Shown: positions 48,989-57,893 of the stretch, in pieces | How the letters are laid out: each line of letters begins with the position of its first letter | How positions within the stretch are numbered: the first letter of the stretch is position 1 | Source: Acutalibacter sp. 1XD8-36 | GTDB taxonomy: Bacteria > Bacillota > Clostridia > Oscillospirales > Acutalibacteraceae | DNA length: 64,000 bases | Assembly (NCBI RefSeq): GCF_009917525.1 | Contig: NZ_QZDU01000002.1 | Coordinates: 496,001-560,000 of the forward strand | Direction of reading: 5' to 3' | Program-made: the position numbers and the translations under genes | The notes under the pieces: model-generated | The model's input: only the letters and a program-made list of their open reading frames with translations | What the model was told of the DNA's origin: nothing | The model's database searches: none

Positions 48989-50518
48989 CTACAGCTCAAG
49001 CTCTGCCAGCTGCTTATAGTTCTCCTTCAGCGCCGGATACAGCCCGGTGTATATCCTATAGAACTTCTCATATTTCTCCACGTTCCCGGCTATGGGCTCC
49101 TGGGGCGGGTTTACATCTATGAGCATATCACAGGCCTCCTGCACCGACGGATATAGGCCTGCGCCAACGCCGGCAAGGATAGCCGCGCCAAGGGCAGGCC
49201 CCTCCTTGGATTTCACCGTCTGCACCGGGCAGTTGTACACATCCGAGAGCATCTGCCGCCAGAATGGGGATGTCCCGCCGCCTCCGCAGGCCAGCATCCG
49301 GCTTGTGGCAACCCCCATTTCCCTCAGTACCTCCAGGCTGTCCCGCTGGGAGAAGGCCACGCCCTCCATTACGGCCCGCAGCAGGTCGCTGCGCACATGC
49401 ATGGCTGAGAGTCCGAAGAACACCCCACGGCAGTCCGGGTCCAGGTGAGGAGTGCGCTCACCCATAAGGTATGGCAGGTAGAAAAGCTTGTTGCAGCCCA
49501 CCGGGGAGAGCTCCGCCTGCCTGTCTAAAAGCACGTAGGGGTCAATGGAAAGCCCCTGGGCAGATACTATCTCCGAATAGCAGAAGTTGTCCCTAAACCA
49601 CTTTAAAGAGAGCCCTGCCCCCTGGGTCACGCCCATAACGTGCCAGGCTCCGGGCACTGCACAGCAGAATGTGTGTACGCGCCCTTTGGGGTCGATGGAT
49701 ATTTTGTCCGTATGGGCGAAGACCACCCCGGAGGTCCCCAGGGTCGTGAAGGCCTTGCCGTCCCGCACCACTCCTGTGCCTACAGCAGCAGCAGAATTGT
49801 CTCCGGCGCCGCCCACCACAGGGGTGCCCGGGCGTAAACCCGTGAACTTAGCCGCCTCTGCGGTTACCTCCCCGGTGACCTCCGGGGACTCGTAGACTTT
49901 AGCGAGAAGCGCCGGGTCTATGTCAAGCTTTGTTAGGACCTCCTCGCTCCAGCAGCGCTTCGGCACATCTAAAAGCTGCATACCCGAGGCGTCGGAGACC
50001 TCCGTGGCAAAGACCCCGGTGAGCATATAGCGCACATAGTCCTTAGGAAGTAAGATATGGGCGCACCGGCTGTAGATTTCCGGCTCGTTCTCCCTCACCC
50101 AGAGCAGCTTTGCGGCGGTAAAGCCGGTAAGGGCCGGGTTAGCTGTTATCTCTATAAGCCTCTCCCTTCCAACGCGCCCGGTTATCTCCTCACACTGCCT
50201 GCCGCTTCGCTGGTCGCACCAGATTATGGAGCGCCTGAGGACCCTCCCATCCCTGTCCAGCATAACCAGGCCGTGCATCTGTCCGGAGAGGCCCACACCC
50301 TTTATGTCCCCGGGGTCAACCTTCGACTCGGCTATCACCTGTCCGATAGTAGTGGCCGCCGCCCTCCACCAGTCCTCCGGGTCCTGCTCAGCCCAGCCGT
50401 TTTCCGGCTGATATAGGGGGTACTCAACTGTGGCGCTGGCCGCGATATGTCCCTCCCTGTCGAAAAGCACGGTCTTTGTGCCGCTGGTGCCCAGGTCCAC
50501 GCCTATGATATATTCCAT
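48989..50518 (-). CDS. xylB: Xylulokinase
   Basis: 509 residues, FGGY kinase. GVDLGTSGTKTVLFDREG, GLSGQMHGLVMLD, IIWCDQRSGRQ, GGAGDNSAAAVGTG and the C-terminal LACGGGGTSPFWRQMLSDV are typical of XylB. It phosphorylates D-xylulose. It would feed the same product as araD into the pentose phosphate pathway. AAAGGAG precedes the ATG. Confidence 0.93.
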   Translation of the reverse strand: MEYIIGVDLGTSGTKTVLFDREGHIAASATVEYPLYQPENGWAEQDPEDWWRAAATTIGQVIAESKVDPGDIKGVGLSGQMHGLVMLDRDGRVLRRSIIWCDQRSGRQCEEITGRVGRERLIEITANPALTGFTAAKLLWVRENEPEIYSRCAHILLPKDYVRYMLTGVFATEVSDASGMQLLDVPKRCWSEEVLTKLDIDPALLAKVYESPEVTGEVTAEAAKFTGLRPGTPVVGGAGDNSAAAVGTGVVRDGKAFTTLGTSGVVFAHTDKISIDPKGRVHTFCCAVPGAWHVMGVTQGAGLSLKWFRDNFCYSEIVSAQGLSIDPYVLLDRQAELSPVGCNKLFYLPYLMGERTPHLDPDCRGVFFGLSAMHVRSDLLRAVMEGVAFSQRDSLEVLREMGVATSRMLACGGGGTSPFWRQMLSDVYNCPVQTVKSKEGPALGAAILAGVGAGLYPSVQEACDMLIDVNPPQEPIAGNVEKYEKFYRIYTGLYPALKENYKQLAELEL

Positions 50519-50667
50519 ATTTACATCTCCTTTACTGTTACTGCACTATGTATCTAACCAATATAATGTATCATTTTTGGCGGGATGTCAAGGGTCAGTT
50601 TAGGCTTGCGCAAAAATAATGTTTGTGGTATATTTATATATAAGGCTTTAAGGAAGGAGCAAAGAGC

Positions 50668-52119
50668 ATGAAAATATATGACGCCGTAGTCATAGGCGCC
50701 GGGGTCACCGGCTGTGCTGTGGCAAGGGAGCTCTCCCGGCACGAGGGCCGCTTCCTTGTGGCGGAACGGGCTCCGGACGTGTGTGAGGGCACCAGCAAGG
50801 CCAACTCCGCCATAATCCACGCAGGCTTTGATGCCGAGCCCGGGACCCTGAAGGCTGAGATGAACGTCCGGGGCAACCTGATGATGGACAGGCTCTCAAA
50901 GGAGCTTGACATACCCTTTAAGCGCATAGGCGCCTTAGTGGTCTGCCTTAGGGAGGAGGAGCTGCCAAAGCTCCGGGAGCTCTATGACCGCGGGATAGTG
51001 AACGGAGTACCCGGGCTCTCACTGCTCTCAGGAGACGAGGCAAGGGCCATAGAGCCCAACCTTACCGGCGAGGTCTGCGGGGCCCTATTAGCCAAGAGCT
51101 CGGGCGTTGTCTGCCCCTTCGAGCTGACCCTGGGCCTGGGGGAGAGCGCCGCCATAAATGGCGTGGAGTTCCGCTTTGATACCAAGGTATCCGGCCTTAG
51201 GTGGGATGGCGAGCTCTGGGCCGTTGAAACCAGAAGCGGGGATATCCTGGCTAAAACGGTGGTGAACGCCGCAGGGGTGTATGCCGGGGAACTGCATAAT
51301 ATGGTGTGTGAGGATAAGCTGCACATCACCCCCCGCAAAGGAGAATACTGCCTGCTGGACAAAACCGCAGGGGGACATGTCTCCCATACGGTATTCCAGC
51401 TTCCGGGGAAGCTTGGCAAGGGTGTGCTTGTGAGCCCTACCGTCCACGGCAACCTGCTTGTGGGCCCCACCGCCATGGACGTGGACGACCCCGAGACCGC
51501 CGCCACTACCGCCGGCGGCCTTAAAGAAGTTGCTGAGAAGTCCGGCTGGGCGGTGAAAAACGTGCCCATGCGCCAGGTGATAACCTCCTTTATGGGCCTG
51601 CGGGCCCATGAGGATAAGGACGATTTCATCCTGGGCGAGTCTGTTGAAGGCTTCTTCGACGCGGCAGGGATAGAGTCGCCAGGCCTCACCAGCGCCCCTG
51701 CTATCGGGGAGCATATAGCAAAGCTTATAGCAGAAAAACTGGGGCTTAAGCCTAACAGGAGCTTTGAGCCTATAAGAAGGGGCGTACCAAAGGTTGCGGA
51801 AATGCCCATAGCTGAACGGGCGGCGCTCATTGAGAAGGATCCCCGGTACGGCAATATAATCTGCCGCTGTGAGGAAGTCTCCGAGGGGGAGATACTGGAC
51901 GCTGTAAAGGGCGTGCTGGGGGCAAAGACCTTGGACGGCGTAAAGCGCCGCACCAGGGCGGGTATGGGCCGCTGTCAGGCGGGCTTCTGCTCCCCCAGGG
52001 TCATGGAGATACTCTCTAGGGAGCTGTCCCTTGACCTTACAGAAATACGCAAATCCGGCAAGGACTCCCAAATCGTACTGGACAAAACCCGGAAGGAGGT
52101 GAGCCCGGATGGAGCATGA
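50668..52119 (+). CDS. FAD-dependent glycerol-3-phosphate dehydrogenase-like oxidoreductase (GlpA-like) with BFD-type Fe-S domain
   Basis: 483 residues. N-terminal FAD-binding VVIGAGVTGCAVAREL, GTSKANSAIIHAGFDAEPGT and VVNAAGVYAGEL are DAO/GlpA-like. The last 90 residues contain the BFD-like [2Fe-2S] cysteines (IICRCEEVSEGEI, GRCQAGFCSPRVMEIL). With the next two genes it forms the clostridial GlpA-GlpB-DUF1667 set, probably oxidising glycerol-3-phosphate. GGAAGGAG precedes the ATG. Confidence 0.88.
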   Translation: MKIYDAVVIGAGVTGCAVARELSRHEGRFLVAERAPDVCEGTSKANSAIIHAGFDAEPGTLKAEMNVRGNLMMDRLSKELDIPFKRIGALVVCLREEELPKLRELYDRGIVNGVPGLSLLSGDEARAIEPNLTGEVCGALLAKSSGVVCPFELTLGLGESAAINGVEFRFDTKVSGLRWDGELWAVETRSGDILAKTVVNAAGVYAGELHNMVCEDKLHITPRKGEYCLLDKTAGGHVSHTVFQLPGKLGKGVLVSPTVHGNLLVGPTAMDVDDPETAATTAGGLKEVAEKSGWAVKNVPMRQVITSFMGLRAHEDKDDFILGESVEGFFDAAGIESPGLTSAPAIGEHIAKLIAEKLGLKPNRSFEPIRRGVPKVAEMPIAERAALIEKDPRYGNIICRCEEVSEGEILDAVKGVLGAKTLDGVKRRTRAGMGRCQAGFCSPRVMEILSRELSLDLTEIRKSGKDSQIVLDKTRKEVSPDGA

Positions 52120-53374
52120 CATTGTCATAATCGGCGGGGGCCCCGCCGGGTTAGCCGCGGCAATAGCGGCTAAAGAGGCCGGGGCTGATGACGTCCTCAT
52201 ACTGGAGAGGGAAAAGGAGCTGGGGGGAATACTCAACCAGTGTATACACAACGGCTTCGGCCTGCACACCTTTAAGGAGGAGCTGACCGGCCCCGAATAC
52301 GCCGCCAGATATATTGAAAAAGCCAGAGAGCTAAAAATACCCTGCCTGCTGAGCACTACAGTCGTTGACCTGCAGCGGGAGGGCGGCGGGGTGACCGTCA
52401 CCTCCGTCAGCCGCCAGGACGGCCTCCTGCAGACCCGCGCCAAGGCCGTTATACTGGCAATGGGCTGCCGGGAGCGTCCCAGAGGGGCCCTGAACATCCC
52501 CGGCACCAGGCCCGCGGGTATATTCTCAGCGGGTACGGCCCAGAGGCTTGTAAACCTGGAGGGCTATATGCCCGGCAGACGGGTGGTTATCCTGGGCAGC
52601 GGGGATATCGGGCTTATAATGGCAAGGCGCATGACCTTGGAGGGGGCAAAGGTTCTCTGTGTGGCGGAGCTGCAGCCCTACTCCGGCGGGCTCAAGCGCA
52701 ACATTGTCCAGTGTCTGGATGACTACGGCATTCCCCTGAAGCTCAGCCATACGGTGGTCGATATCCGGGGCAAGGAGCGGGTCTCCGGCGTAACTATTGC
52801 CAAAGTAGGGCAGGACCTGAAGCCCATCCCCGACACAGAAGAGGAGTTTGAATGTGACACCCTGCTGCTCTCTGTGGGGCTCCTGCCTGAAAACGAACTG
52901 TCCCGCGCCGTTGGGGTAGAGCTGGCCCCTGTGACCGGCGGGCCCATAGTCAACGAGAGCCTGGAGACAAATATACCCGGGGTCTTCGCCTGCGGGAACG
53001 TGCTCCATGTCCATGACCTGGTGGACTATGTGTCTCAGGAAGCGGCCCAGGCCGGCAGGAATGCCGCAGGGTACGTACTGGGCAGGCGGGCCTCAGGCGG
53101 TGAGGGGATACCCCTTGTCCCGGCGGGAGCCGTGCGCTACACGGTGCCCTGCACGGTGGACCCTGCAAGGATGGACAGCGAGGCCGTGGTCCGCTTCAGG
53201 GTGGGCCGGAACATGAGAAGGGCTGTTGTCACCCTTAAGGCCGGGGATAAAGAGCTCCTTCGGAAAAAGCGCCCGGTGATGGCCCCAGGAGAGATGGAAC
53301 AGCTGATAATTAAGAGAGACTGGCTTACCGGCAGTGAGGAATCCCTTACGCTGGAAGCCCGGGAGGAGGAATAG
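52109..53374 (+). CDS. FAD/NAD(P)-dependent oxidoreductase (GlpB-like partner)
   Basis: 421 residues. Two dinucleotide folds: IVIIGGGPAGLAAAIAAKEA and VVILGSGDIGLIMARRM. CRERPRGALNIPGTRPAG and GVFACGNVLHVHDLVDYVSQ are typical of the partner subunit found beside GlpA-like proteins. It probably passes electrons between the dehydrogenase and NAD(P) or another carrier. It overlaps the previous gene by 11 bases; GAAGGAGGTG precedes the ATG. Confidence 0.88.
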   Translation: MEHDIVIIGGGPAGLAAAIAAKEAGADDVLILEREKELGGILNQCIHNGFGLHTFKEELTGPEYAARYIEKARELKIPCLLSTTVVDLQREGGGVTVTSVSRQDGLLQTRAKAVILAMGCRERPRGALNIPGTRPAGIFSAGTAQRLVNLEGYMPGRRVVILGSGDIGLIMARRMTLEGAKVLCVAELQPYSGGLKRNIVQCLDDYGIPLKLSHTVVDIRGKERVSGVTIAKVGQDLKPIPDTEEEFECDTLLLSVGLLPENELSRAVGVELAPVTGGPIVNESLETNIPGVFACGNVLHVHDLVDYVSQEAAQAGRNAAGYVLGRRASGGEGIPLVPAGAVRYTVPCTVDPARMDSEAVVRFRVGRNMRRAVVTLKAGDKELLRKKRPVMAPGEMEQLIIKRDWLTGSEESLTLEAREEE

Positions 53375-53376
53375 TC

Positions 53377-53745
53377 ATGGCCTTTGTTGAGCTTACCTGT
53401 ATAAGCTGTCCACTGGGCTGCCCTTTGAGCGTGGAAACGGATGATGAAGGCCGTGTGCTCTCCGTCACCGGCAACACCTGCAGGAGAGGCGAGGAGTACG
53501 GCAGAAAGGAGGTCACAGCCCCCACCCGCACTGTGACCTCTACGGTCCGGCTGACTGGAGGCGGCTCCCCTGTGGTATCCGTGCGCACCAGCGAGGATAT
53601 ACCCAAGGGGAAGATATTTGACGTGATGGCCTCGATACGCTCAGCCTCTGTAGCGGCTCCCGTACACATAGGCGATGTGGTGATACCCAACATAGCCGGT
53701 ACAGGCGTGGACCTGATAGCCACAACTGAAAGGGAGGCGGTATAG
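53377..53745 (+). CDS. DUF1667 cysteine-rich protein
   Basis: 122 residues. CISCPLGCPL and the later GNTCRRGEEYG place four cysteines as in DUF1667, the third member of the GlpA-like/GlpB-like set. Probably an Fe-S or zinc-binding electron-transfer subunit; not proven. GGAGGA precedes the ATG. Its last base is shared with the start of the next gene. Confidence 0.88.
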   Translation: MAFVELTCISCPLGCPLSVETDDEGRVLSVTGNTCRRGEEYGRKEVTAPTRTVTSTVRLTGGGSPVVSVRTSEDIPKGKIFDVMASIRSASVAAPVHIGDVVIPNIAGTGVDLIATTEREAV

Positions 53746-54464
53746 TGCTTGATAAAGCTATAACCACCCTCCTCTTTGACCTGGACGGCACCCTGCTGCC
53801 TATGGAGCTTAAAAGCTTTACTGACGCCTATTTTAAGCTCCTGGCGGCTAAGGCCGCTCCCTATGGCTACGAGCCAAAGGCTCTTGTGGCGGCAGTCTGG
53901 AGGGGCACCAAGGCCATGATACAAAACGACGGCTCCCGGCCCAATGAGCAGCGCTTCTGGGAGGTATTCGCCGGGGAGCTTGGTGATAAAATACTGGAGC
54001 TGCGCCCGGTATTCGATAAGTTCTATGCCGGGGAGTTCAACGGAGCTAAAACAGCCACCAGGGAGAATCCCCTTGCCAGGAAGGCGGTCGAGGGGGCTAA
54101 AGCCGCCGGGTACACAGTGATACTGGCGACGAACCCATTGTTTCCTGCCGTGGGCGTGGCGACACGGCTCGGCTGGCTGGGTCTTGCCCCGGAGGATTTC
54201 GCCTGTGTTACCAGCTATGAAAACTGCTCCTACTGCAAGCCCAGCCCCATGTACTATACCCAGCTGCTAAATTGGGTCGGCAAGGCCCCTTCAGAGTGCC
54301 TGATGATAGGCAACGACGTAAGGGAGGACGCCTTTGCAGCCATAGAAGCCGGGCTTAGCGCCTACCTTATCACCGACTGCCTGGAGAATGCCGGTAATGA
54401 CGACTTCAGCTCCATACCCCACGGCAGCTTTGCCGGATTCATGAAATTTGCCGGACTGGAATAA
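53745..54464 (+). CDS. HAD-superfamily hydrolase
   Basis: 239 residues from GTG 53745. Motif I LLFDLDGTLLP, motif II ILATNP and motif IV MIGNDVREDAFAA. Phosphatase of unknown substrate, coupled to the GlpA-like operon; glycerol-3-phosphate or a related phospho-compound is possible by context only. Confidence 0.85.
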   Translation: MLDKAITTLLFDLDGTLLPMELKSFTDAYFKLLAAKAAPYGYEPKALVAAVWRGTKAMIQNDGSRPNEQRFWEVFAGELGDKILELRPVFDKFYAGEFNGAKTATRENPLARKAVEGAKAAGYTVILATNPLFPAVGVATRLGWLGLAPEDFACVTSYENCSYCKPSPMYYTQLLNWVGKAPSECLMIGNDVREDAFAAIEAGLSAYLITDCLENAGNDDFSSIPHGSFAGFMKFAGLE

Positions 54465-54519
54465 ACCCGGGCCGCGCTTAAATAATATACTTATTAAACA
54501 CACTTAGGAGGTAACTAAA

Positions 54520-54828
54520 ATGGCAGTTCTAACACTTACAAAGGAAAATTTCGAGACAGAGGCTCTGAAGTCCGACATCCCCGTTCTGGTGGATTTCTGG
54601 GCGGATTGGTGCGGCCCCTGCCGGATGTTCTCCCCCATTGTTGACGAGTTTGCAGAGGAGAACGAGGGCAAGGTCAAAGTAGGCAAGGTAAACGTGGACG
54701 AGCAGCCCGAGCTCGCGGGACAGTACGGCGTTATGAGTATTCCCACAGCCATACTGTTTAGGGGCGGTGAGATAGCCGCCACATTGGTGGGCCTGCAGTC
54801 CAAGTCTGCTTTGGAGGAGCTTATTTGA
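54520..54828 (+). CDS. trxA: Thioredoxin
   Basis: 102 residues with the active site DWCGPCRMF and cis-proline region SIPTAILFRGG. AGGAGGT precedes the ATG. Forms an operon with trxB three bases downstream. Confidence 0.97.
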   Translation: MAVLTLTKENFETEALKSDIPVLVDFWADWCGPCRMFSPIVDEFAEENEGKVKVGKVNVDEQPELAGQYGVMSIPTAILFRGGEIAATLVGLQSKSALEELI

Positions 54829-54831
54829 GCC

Positions 54832-55749
54832 GTGGAAGATATCTTTGACCTGATGATAATCGGCGGCGGCCCCGCCGGGTATACCGCCGCCTTATACGGC
54901 GCCCGGGCCGGGCTCACCGTCGGGCTCATAGAAAAGCTCGCCCCCGGCGGGCAGATGGGCACGACAGATATGGTAGACAACTACCCCGGCTTTCCCGACG
55001 GCATAAACGGCTTCGAGCTCGCCATGAATATGAAGGCTGGAGCGGAGCGCTTCGGGGCAAGGACTATCTCAGCGCAGGTCACCGGCCTGGAGCTCTCGGG
55101 GGATGTCAAGATTCTGCGCACTCCCAAGGAGGACTATAATGCCCGGACAGTTATACTTGCCACCGGCGCACAGCCCAGGGAGCTGGGCCTGCCCAATGAG
55201 CGTGAGCTGCGGGGCCGGGGAGTTTCATACTGCGCAACCTGCGACGGCATGTTCTACCGAGGCAAGACTGTTGCCGTGGTCGGTGGAGGCAATACCGCCG
55301 TGGCAGACGCTCTGTACCTCTCCAGGATATGCGAGAAGGTTTACCTCATACACCGCCGGGATAAGCTGCGCGCCCCTCAGGTACAGCAGCAAAACCTTGA
55401 GAAGGCTGGGAACGTAGAGTTTATATGGAACAGTGTGGTAAAGGAGATGCGCTTTGAGCAGCGCCTCACCGGACTGACAGCAGAGCATAAGGAGACCGGC
55501 GGGCTCCGGGAGCTGGAATGCGCCGGTGTGTTCATCGCGGTAGGCCAGGTGCCTGAAACTGAGCTCTTTAAGGACCAGGTGGAGCTGGACAGTTCCGGCT
55601 ATGTAGTGGCCGGAGAGGACTGCCGCACAAGTATCCCCGGGGTTTTTGCCGCGGGGGACCTTCGGGCAAAACCCCTCCGGCAGATAGTCACCGCCGCCTC
55701 GGACGGGGCCGTTGCCGCTACAGCTGCCCAGGAGTTTCTTGATATGTGA
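54832..55749 (+). CDS. trxB: Thioredoxin reductase
   Basis: 305 residues from GTG 54832. FAD-binding LMIIGGGPAGYTAALYGARA, redox-active YCATCDGMFY, NADPH-binding AVVGGGNTAVADAL and the C-terminal GVFAAGDLRAKPLRQIVTAA. It reduces thioredoxin with NADPH. The last 32 bases overlap the convergent gene at 55718. Confidence 0.97.
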   Translation: MEDIFDLMIIGGGPAGYTAALYGARAGLTVGLIEKLAPGGQMGTTDMVDNYPGFPDGINGFELAMNMKAGAERFGARTISAQVTGLELSGDVKILRTPKEDYNARTVILATGAQPRELGLPNERELRGRGVSYCATCDGMFYRGKTVAVVGGGNTAVADALYLSRICEKVYLIHRRDKLRAPQVQQQNLEKAGNVEFIWNSVVKEMRFEQRLTGLTAEHKETGGLRELECAGVFIAVGQVPETELFKDQVELDSSGYVVAGEDCRTSIPGVFAAGDLRAKPLRQIVTAASDGAVAATAAQEFLDM

Positions 55750-56353
55750 AAAACTGATTTACTCCAAAAACCGCCCTATACTGTGCCAGGCGCTTCTCCT
55801 TACTTACTCCCCTCAGGGCGTTTGGCGAGGGCGAGTACAGGACAGTTACAGGATATTTAACCTGATTTATAACCACATACCCACGCTTGGGGTCCTCAGG
55901 ACTCCAGGCGTGGCGTTTTTTATCGGCAATTTTGCTCACCTGCCTTGCTACAAATATGCTTGTATAAATCAGCTCCTCTATATTTGGGTAGTTCCGCAGA
56001 AGTTTATTAAGGTCTTTTAGCTCTATTATTTCAAGGGATGCGTCGTCCGATTTGCCGTCTTTGTGAATACATTTTTCTACGATATCCGTTATCCCCGCAT
56101 TAAGCTCTTTGAGCAGCCGCTTGCGTTGGTCAACTGCTTTCTTTGTGTTTTCATAACTCAGCTTAACTTGAGTGACCTCAGACATTAGGCTCCAGAAGCC
56201 GTTATCCCTGGAGCCGTAGTAAAAGTCGACGTCCCGGGGATACAGCCGTTTTTCCCCCGAAACGCAGAATCTAAAGGGCGGTATTGTGCCTATAATCAGT
56301 TTTGAGGCGTTTTCTGGAATATATTCCCTATAAGGATGTATTGAACACTCCAT
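55718..56353 (-). CDS. Uracil-DNA glycosylase superfamily-like protein
   Basis: 211 residues. LIIGTIPPFRF resembles the first active-site motif, FYYGSRDNGFWSLM the region after it, and TVLYSPSPNALRG the second motif of Mug/UDG-type proteins. It could be a DNA-repair glycosylase or a non-catalytic relative. The start MECSIHPYREY follows GGGGGTG. It overlaps the trxB 3' end on the other strand. Confidence 0.65.
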   Translation of the reverse strand: MECSIHPYREYIPENASKLIIGTIPPFRFCVSGEKRLYPRDVDFYYGSRDNGFWSLMSEVTQVKLSYENTKKAVDQRKRLLKELNAGITDIVEKCIHKDGKSDDASLEIIELKDLNKLLRNYPNIEELIYTSIFVARQVSKIADKKRHAWSPEDPKRGYVVINQVKYPVTVLYSPSPNALRGVSKEKRLAQYRAVFGVNQFFTYQETPGQL

Positions 56354-56400
56354 ATATTCACCCCCGTTCAGCTCTATTATAAATCCTGAAAACTGTAAAA

Positions 56401-56437
56401 GCAAGGGGAGACAGCTTCCTTATGAAGCCTCTCCCCT
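56401..56437 (-). terminator. Terminator of the GerQ-like/cortex hydrolase pair
   Basis: AAGGGGAG / CTCCCCTT arms, with T-rich sequence after on the minus strand. Confidence 0.65.
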
Positions 56438-56444
56438 TATGCTA

Positions 56445-56867
56445 TCACCTATGCATATTACTGTTATTATTTCCCGGCAGCAGGTTGTAGTTCTGCCGCG
56501 GACGGTCGTTGGGCATGTAGAAATATACGAACTTAATGGAGAATATGTCGCAGATAATGAAATTATTCGCCGCCTCGTCATATAAGGTCACAAAGCTCCG
56601 GCCCACAAAATAGAGCATCCCCTGTTTGCGGGTGATTATCCCGGTGCCAATGAGGAACTCTATAACAACAAAGTTCCCTATATTTTGGGCCAGTATCATC
56701 TGCATGGACCCGCGCATTTCCTCGGAGTCGAAGTCCTCCTGCACCGGGTGCTCGAAATTGTCCATTGCCGCGGCGCCGTCGGCCTCTGCCATATAGTCTG
56801 CCCGGCTCATTAGCCTCCGCATTGCGGCTGAGTTCCTGCCGCACTCACGTCTCTGATTCCCTGTCAT
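56445..56867 (-). CDS. GerQ-like spore coat protein (tentative)
   Basis: 140 residues, with no motif I recognise in the first half. The second half (NIGNFVVIEFLIGTG, GMLYFVGRSFVTLYDEAANN, CDIFSIKFVYF) resembles in layout the C-terminal domain of GerQ, the coat protein that holds CwlJ in the spore. The gene upstream in the operon is a CwlJ/SleB-type hydrolase, as in the cwlJ-gerQ operon of some Bacillus. AAGGGAGG precedes MTGNQ. The similarity is by eye, so the call is cautious. Confidence 0.5.
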   Translation of the reverse strand: MTGNQRRECGRNSAAMRRLMSRADYMAEADGAAAMDNFEHPVQEDFDSEEMRGSMQMILAQNIGNFVVIEFLIGTGIITRKQGMLYFVGRSFVTLYDEAANNFIICDIFSIKFVYFYMPNDRPRQNYNLLPGNNNSNMHR

Positions 56868-56899
56868 AAGCTGCCTCCCTTTCAATGTAAAGAATATTA

Positions 56900-57334
56900 T
56901 CAGGTGTCCGCGTAGCTCTCCGTGGGGTTATAAAAGCAGTGGTCCCCCAGGCGTATCACGAACCTCCCCACCTGCGAGGGGAAGTTCTCCCTGCAGGTGG
57001 GCTTATAGGGGTTGAAATACCAAAGGGCAAAGCCCAGGTTTGTCAGCCGGTTTCCTGCCATGGCCCAGTCTGCAATGCTGTAGTGCACATCGGTGGGCCG
57101 CATATTATAGATGTTCTGCATGTTGTACTGCCCGCCAACAGTCTCCATCACGCAGGTAAACTGTCTGGGCTGATAGATGACCTGCCGCACGGTAAGGAGC
57201 CTGCCGTATTCGCCGTAGGTCACCTGCACCCGGTTCATCACCACACAGGCCACGGCCTGCATCCCGGTATCCCCCTCGCCGCCCGCCTCGCACTCGATTA
57301 TCCGTGCCAGCAGCTCTCTGTCAGAAAACGCCAC
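56900..57334 (-). CDS. Spore cortex-lytic hydrolase (CwlJ/SleB-type)
   Basis: 144 residues, hydrolase_2 domain only. LLARIIECEAGGEGDTGMQA with the catalytic Glu, CVVMNRVQVTYGEYG, VIYQPRQFTCVM and NPYKPTCRENFP near the C-terminus. No signal peptide and no peptidoglycan-binding domain, as in CwlJ, which is made in the mother cell and placed in the coat. Degrades spore cortex during germination. Confidence 0.88.
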   Translation of the reverse strand: MAFSDRELLARIIECEAGGEGDTGMQAVACVVMNRVQVTYGEYGRLLTVRQVIYQPRQFTCVMETVGGQYNMQNIYNMRPTDVHYSIADWAMAGNRLTNLGFALWYFNPYKPTCRENFPSQVGRFVIRLGDHCFYNPTESYADT

Positions 57335-57407
57335 GTCCCTTCCTCCTTATGTTTGTGGTTATTTATATGAGGAATACTATGGGGATATGACTGGTAGCGG
57401 CGTGTTA

Positions 57408-57524
57408 TTACAGTATAAGTGGCGCAGGGGCCTCAGGGTACCCATAAAGGACAAGGGCTATTAGTATAAGCAGCATTATCAGGATAGGAAGCAGGCGTTT
57501 TACAGTTTGCATTTGAGCGCTCAT
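57408..57524 (-). CDS. Possible 38-residue single-pass membrane peptide
   Basis: Reads MSAQMQTVKRLLPILIMLLI and LIALVLYGYPEAPAPLIL. A single hydrophobic helix with a proline-rich tail; the ribosome site is poor. Doubtful. The remaining sequence between 57336 and 57630 shows nothing else. Confidence 0.3.
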   Translation of the reverse strand: MSAQMQTVKRLLPILIMLLILIALVLYGYPEAPAPLIL

Positions 57525-57629
57525 CTCCAGGCAGGTTATAACTATAAATATATAGTGTATTAGAACTATATAAGTATAGCATAGATAAAACCTGCCTGTC
57601 AAGGTAAAATACCTATTGAGGTGAGGCAT

Positions 57630-57824
57630 ATGCCGGAAGAGATAAGGATAACAAAAAAGCGTCCCCGGCGTGGGGACGACGGTCATAAGATAGTATCAGT
57701 ACGCATGAAGGACGAGACCATTGAACGTCTGGACGGCCTGGCTGAAAAGACCAACCGCTCCCGCAACGAGCTTATCAACATGCTGCTGGAGTCGGCGCTG
57801 GATATTGTGAAGGTGGAGGAGTAG
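57630..57824 (+). CDS. Ribbon-helix-helix (CopG/Arc) protein
   Basis: 64 residues. KIVSVRMKDETIERLDGLAE and NRSRNELINMLLESAL form an RHH fold preceded by a basic tail. GAGGTGAGG precedes the ATG. No toxin gene is adjacent, so it is more likely a transcription regulator than an antitoxin. Confidence 0.8.
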   Translation: MPEEIRITKKRPRRGDDGHKIVSVRMKDETIERLDGLAEKTNRSRNELINMLLESALDIVKVEE

Positions 57825-57849
57825 AAAGGATAAGCGGGACGAATATGCA

Positions 57850-57882
57850 AAAGGGCTTTCCCTATAGGGAGAGCCCTTTTTT
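57850..57882 (+). terminator. Intrinsic terminator after the RHH gene
   Basis: AAGGGCTTTCCC / GGGAGAGCCCTT arms, T6. Confidence 0.85.
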
Positions 57883-57893
57883 CGCGAAGCTCT

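Noticed and set aside
51088-52506. 472-codon minus-strand frame opposite the FAD oxidoreductases
   Set aside because: Shadow of two overlapping genes with complete FAD motifs.
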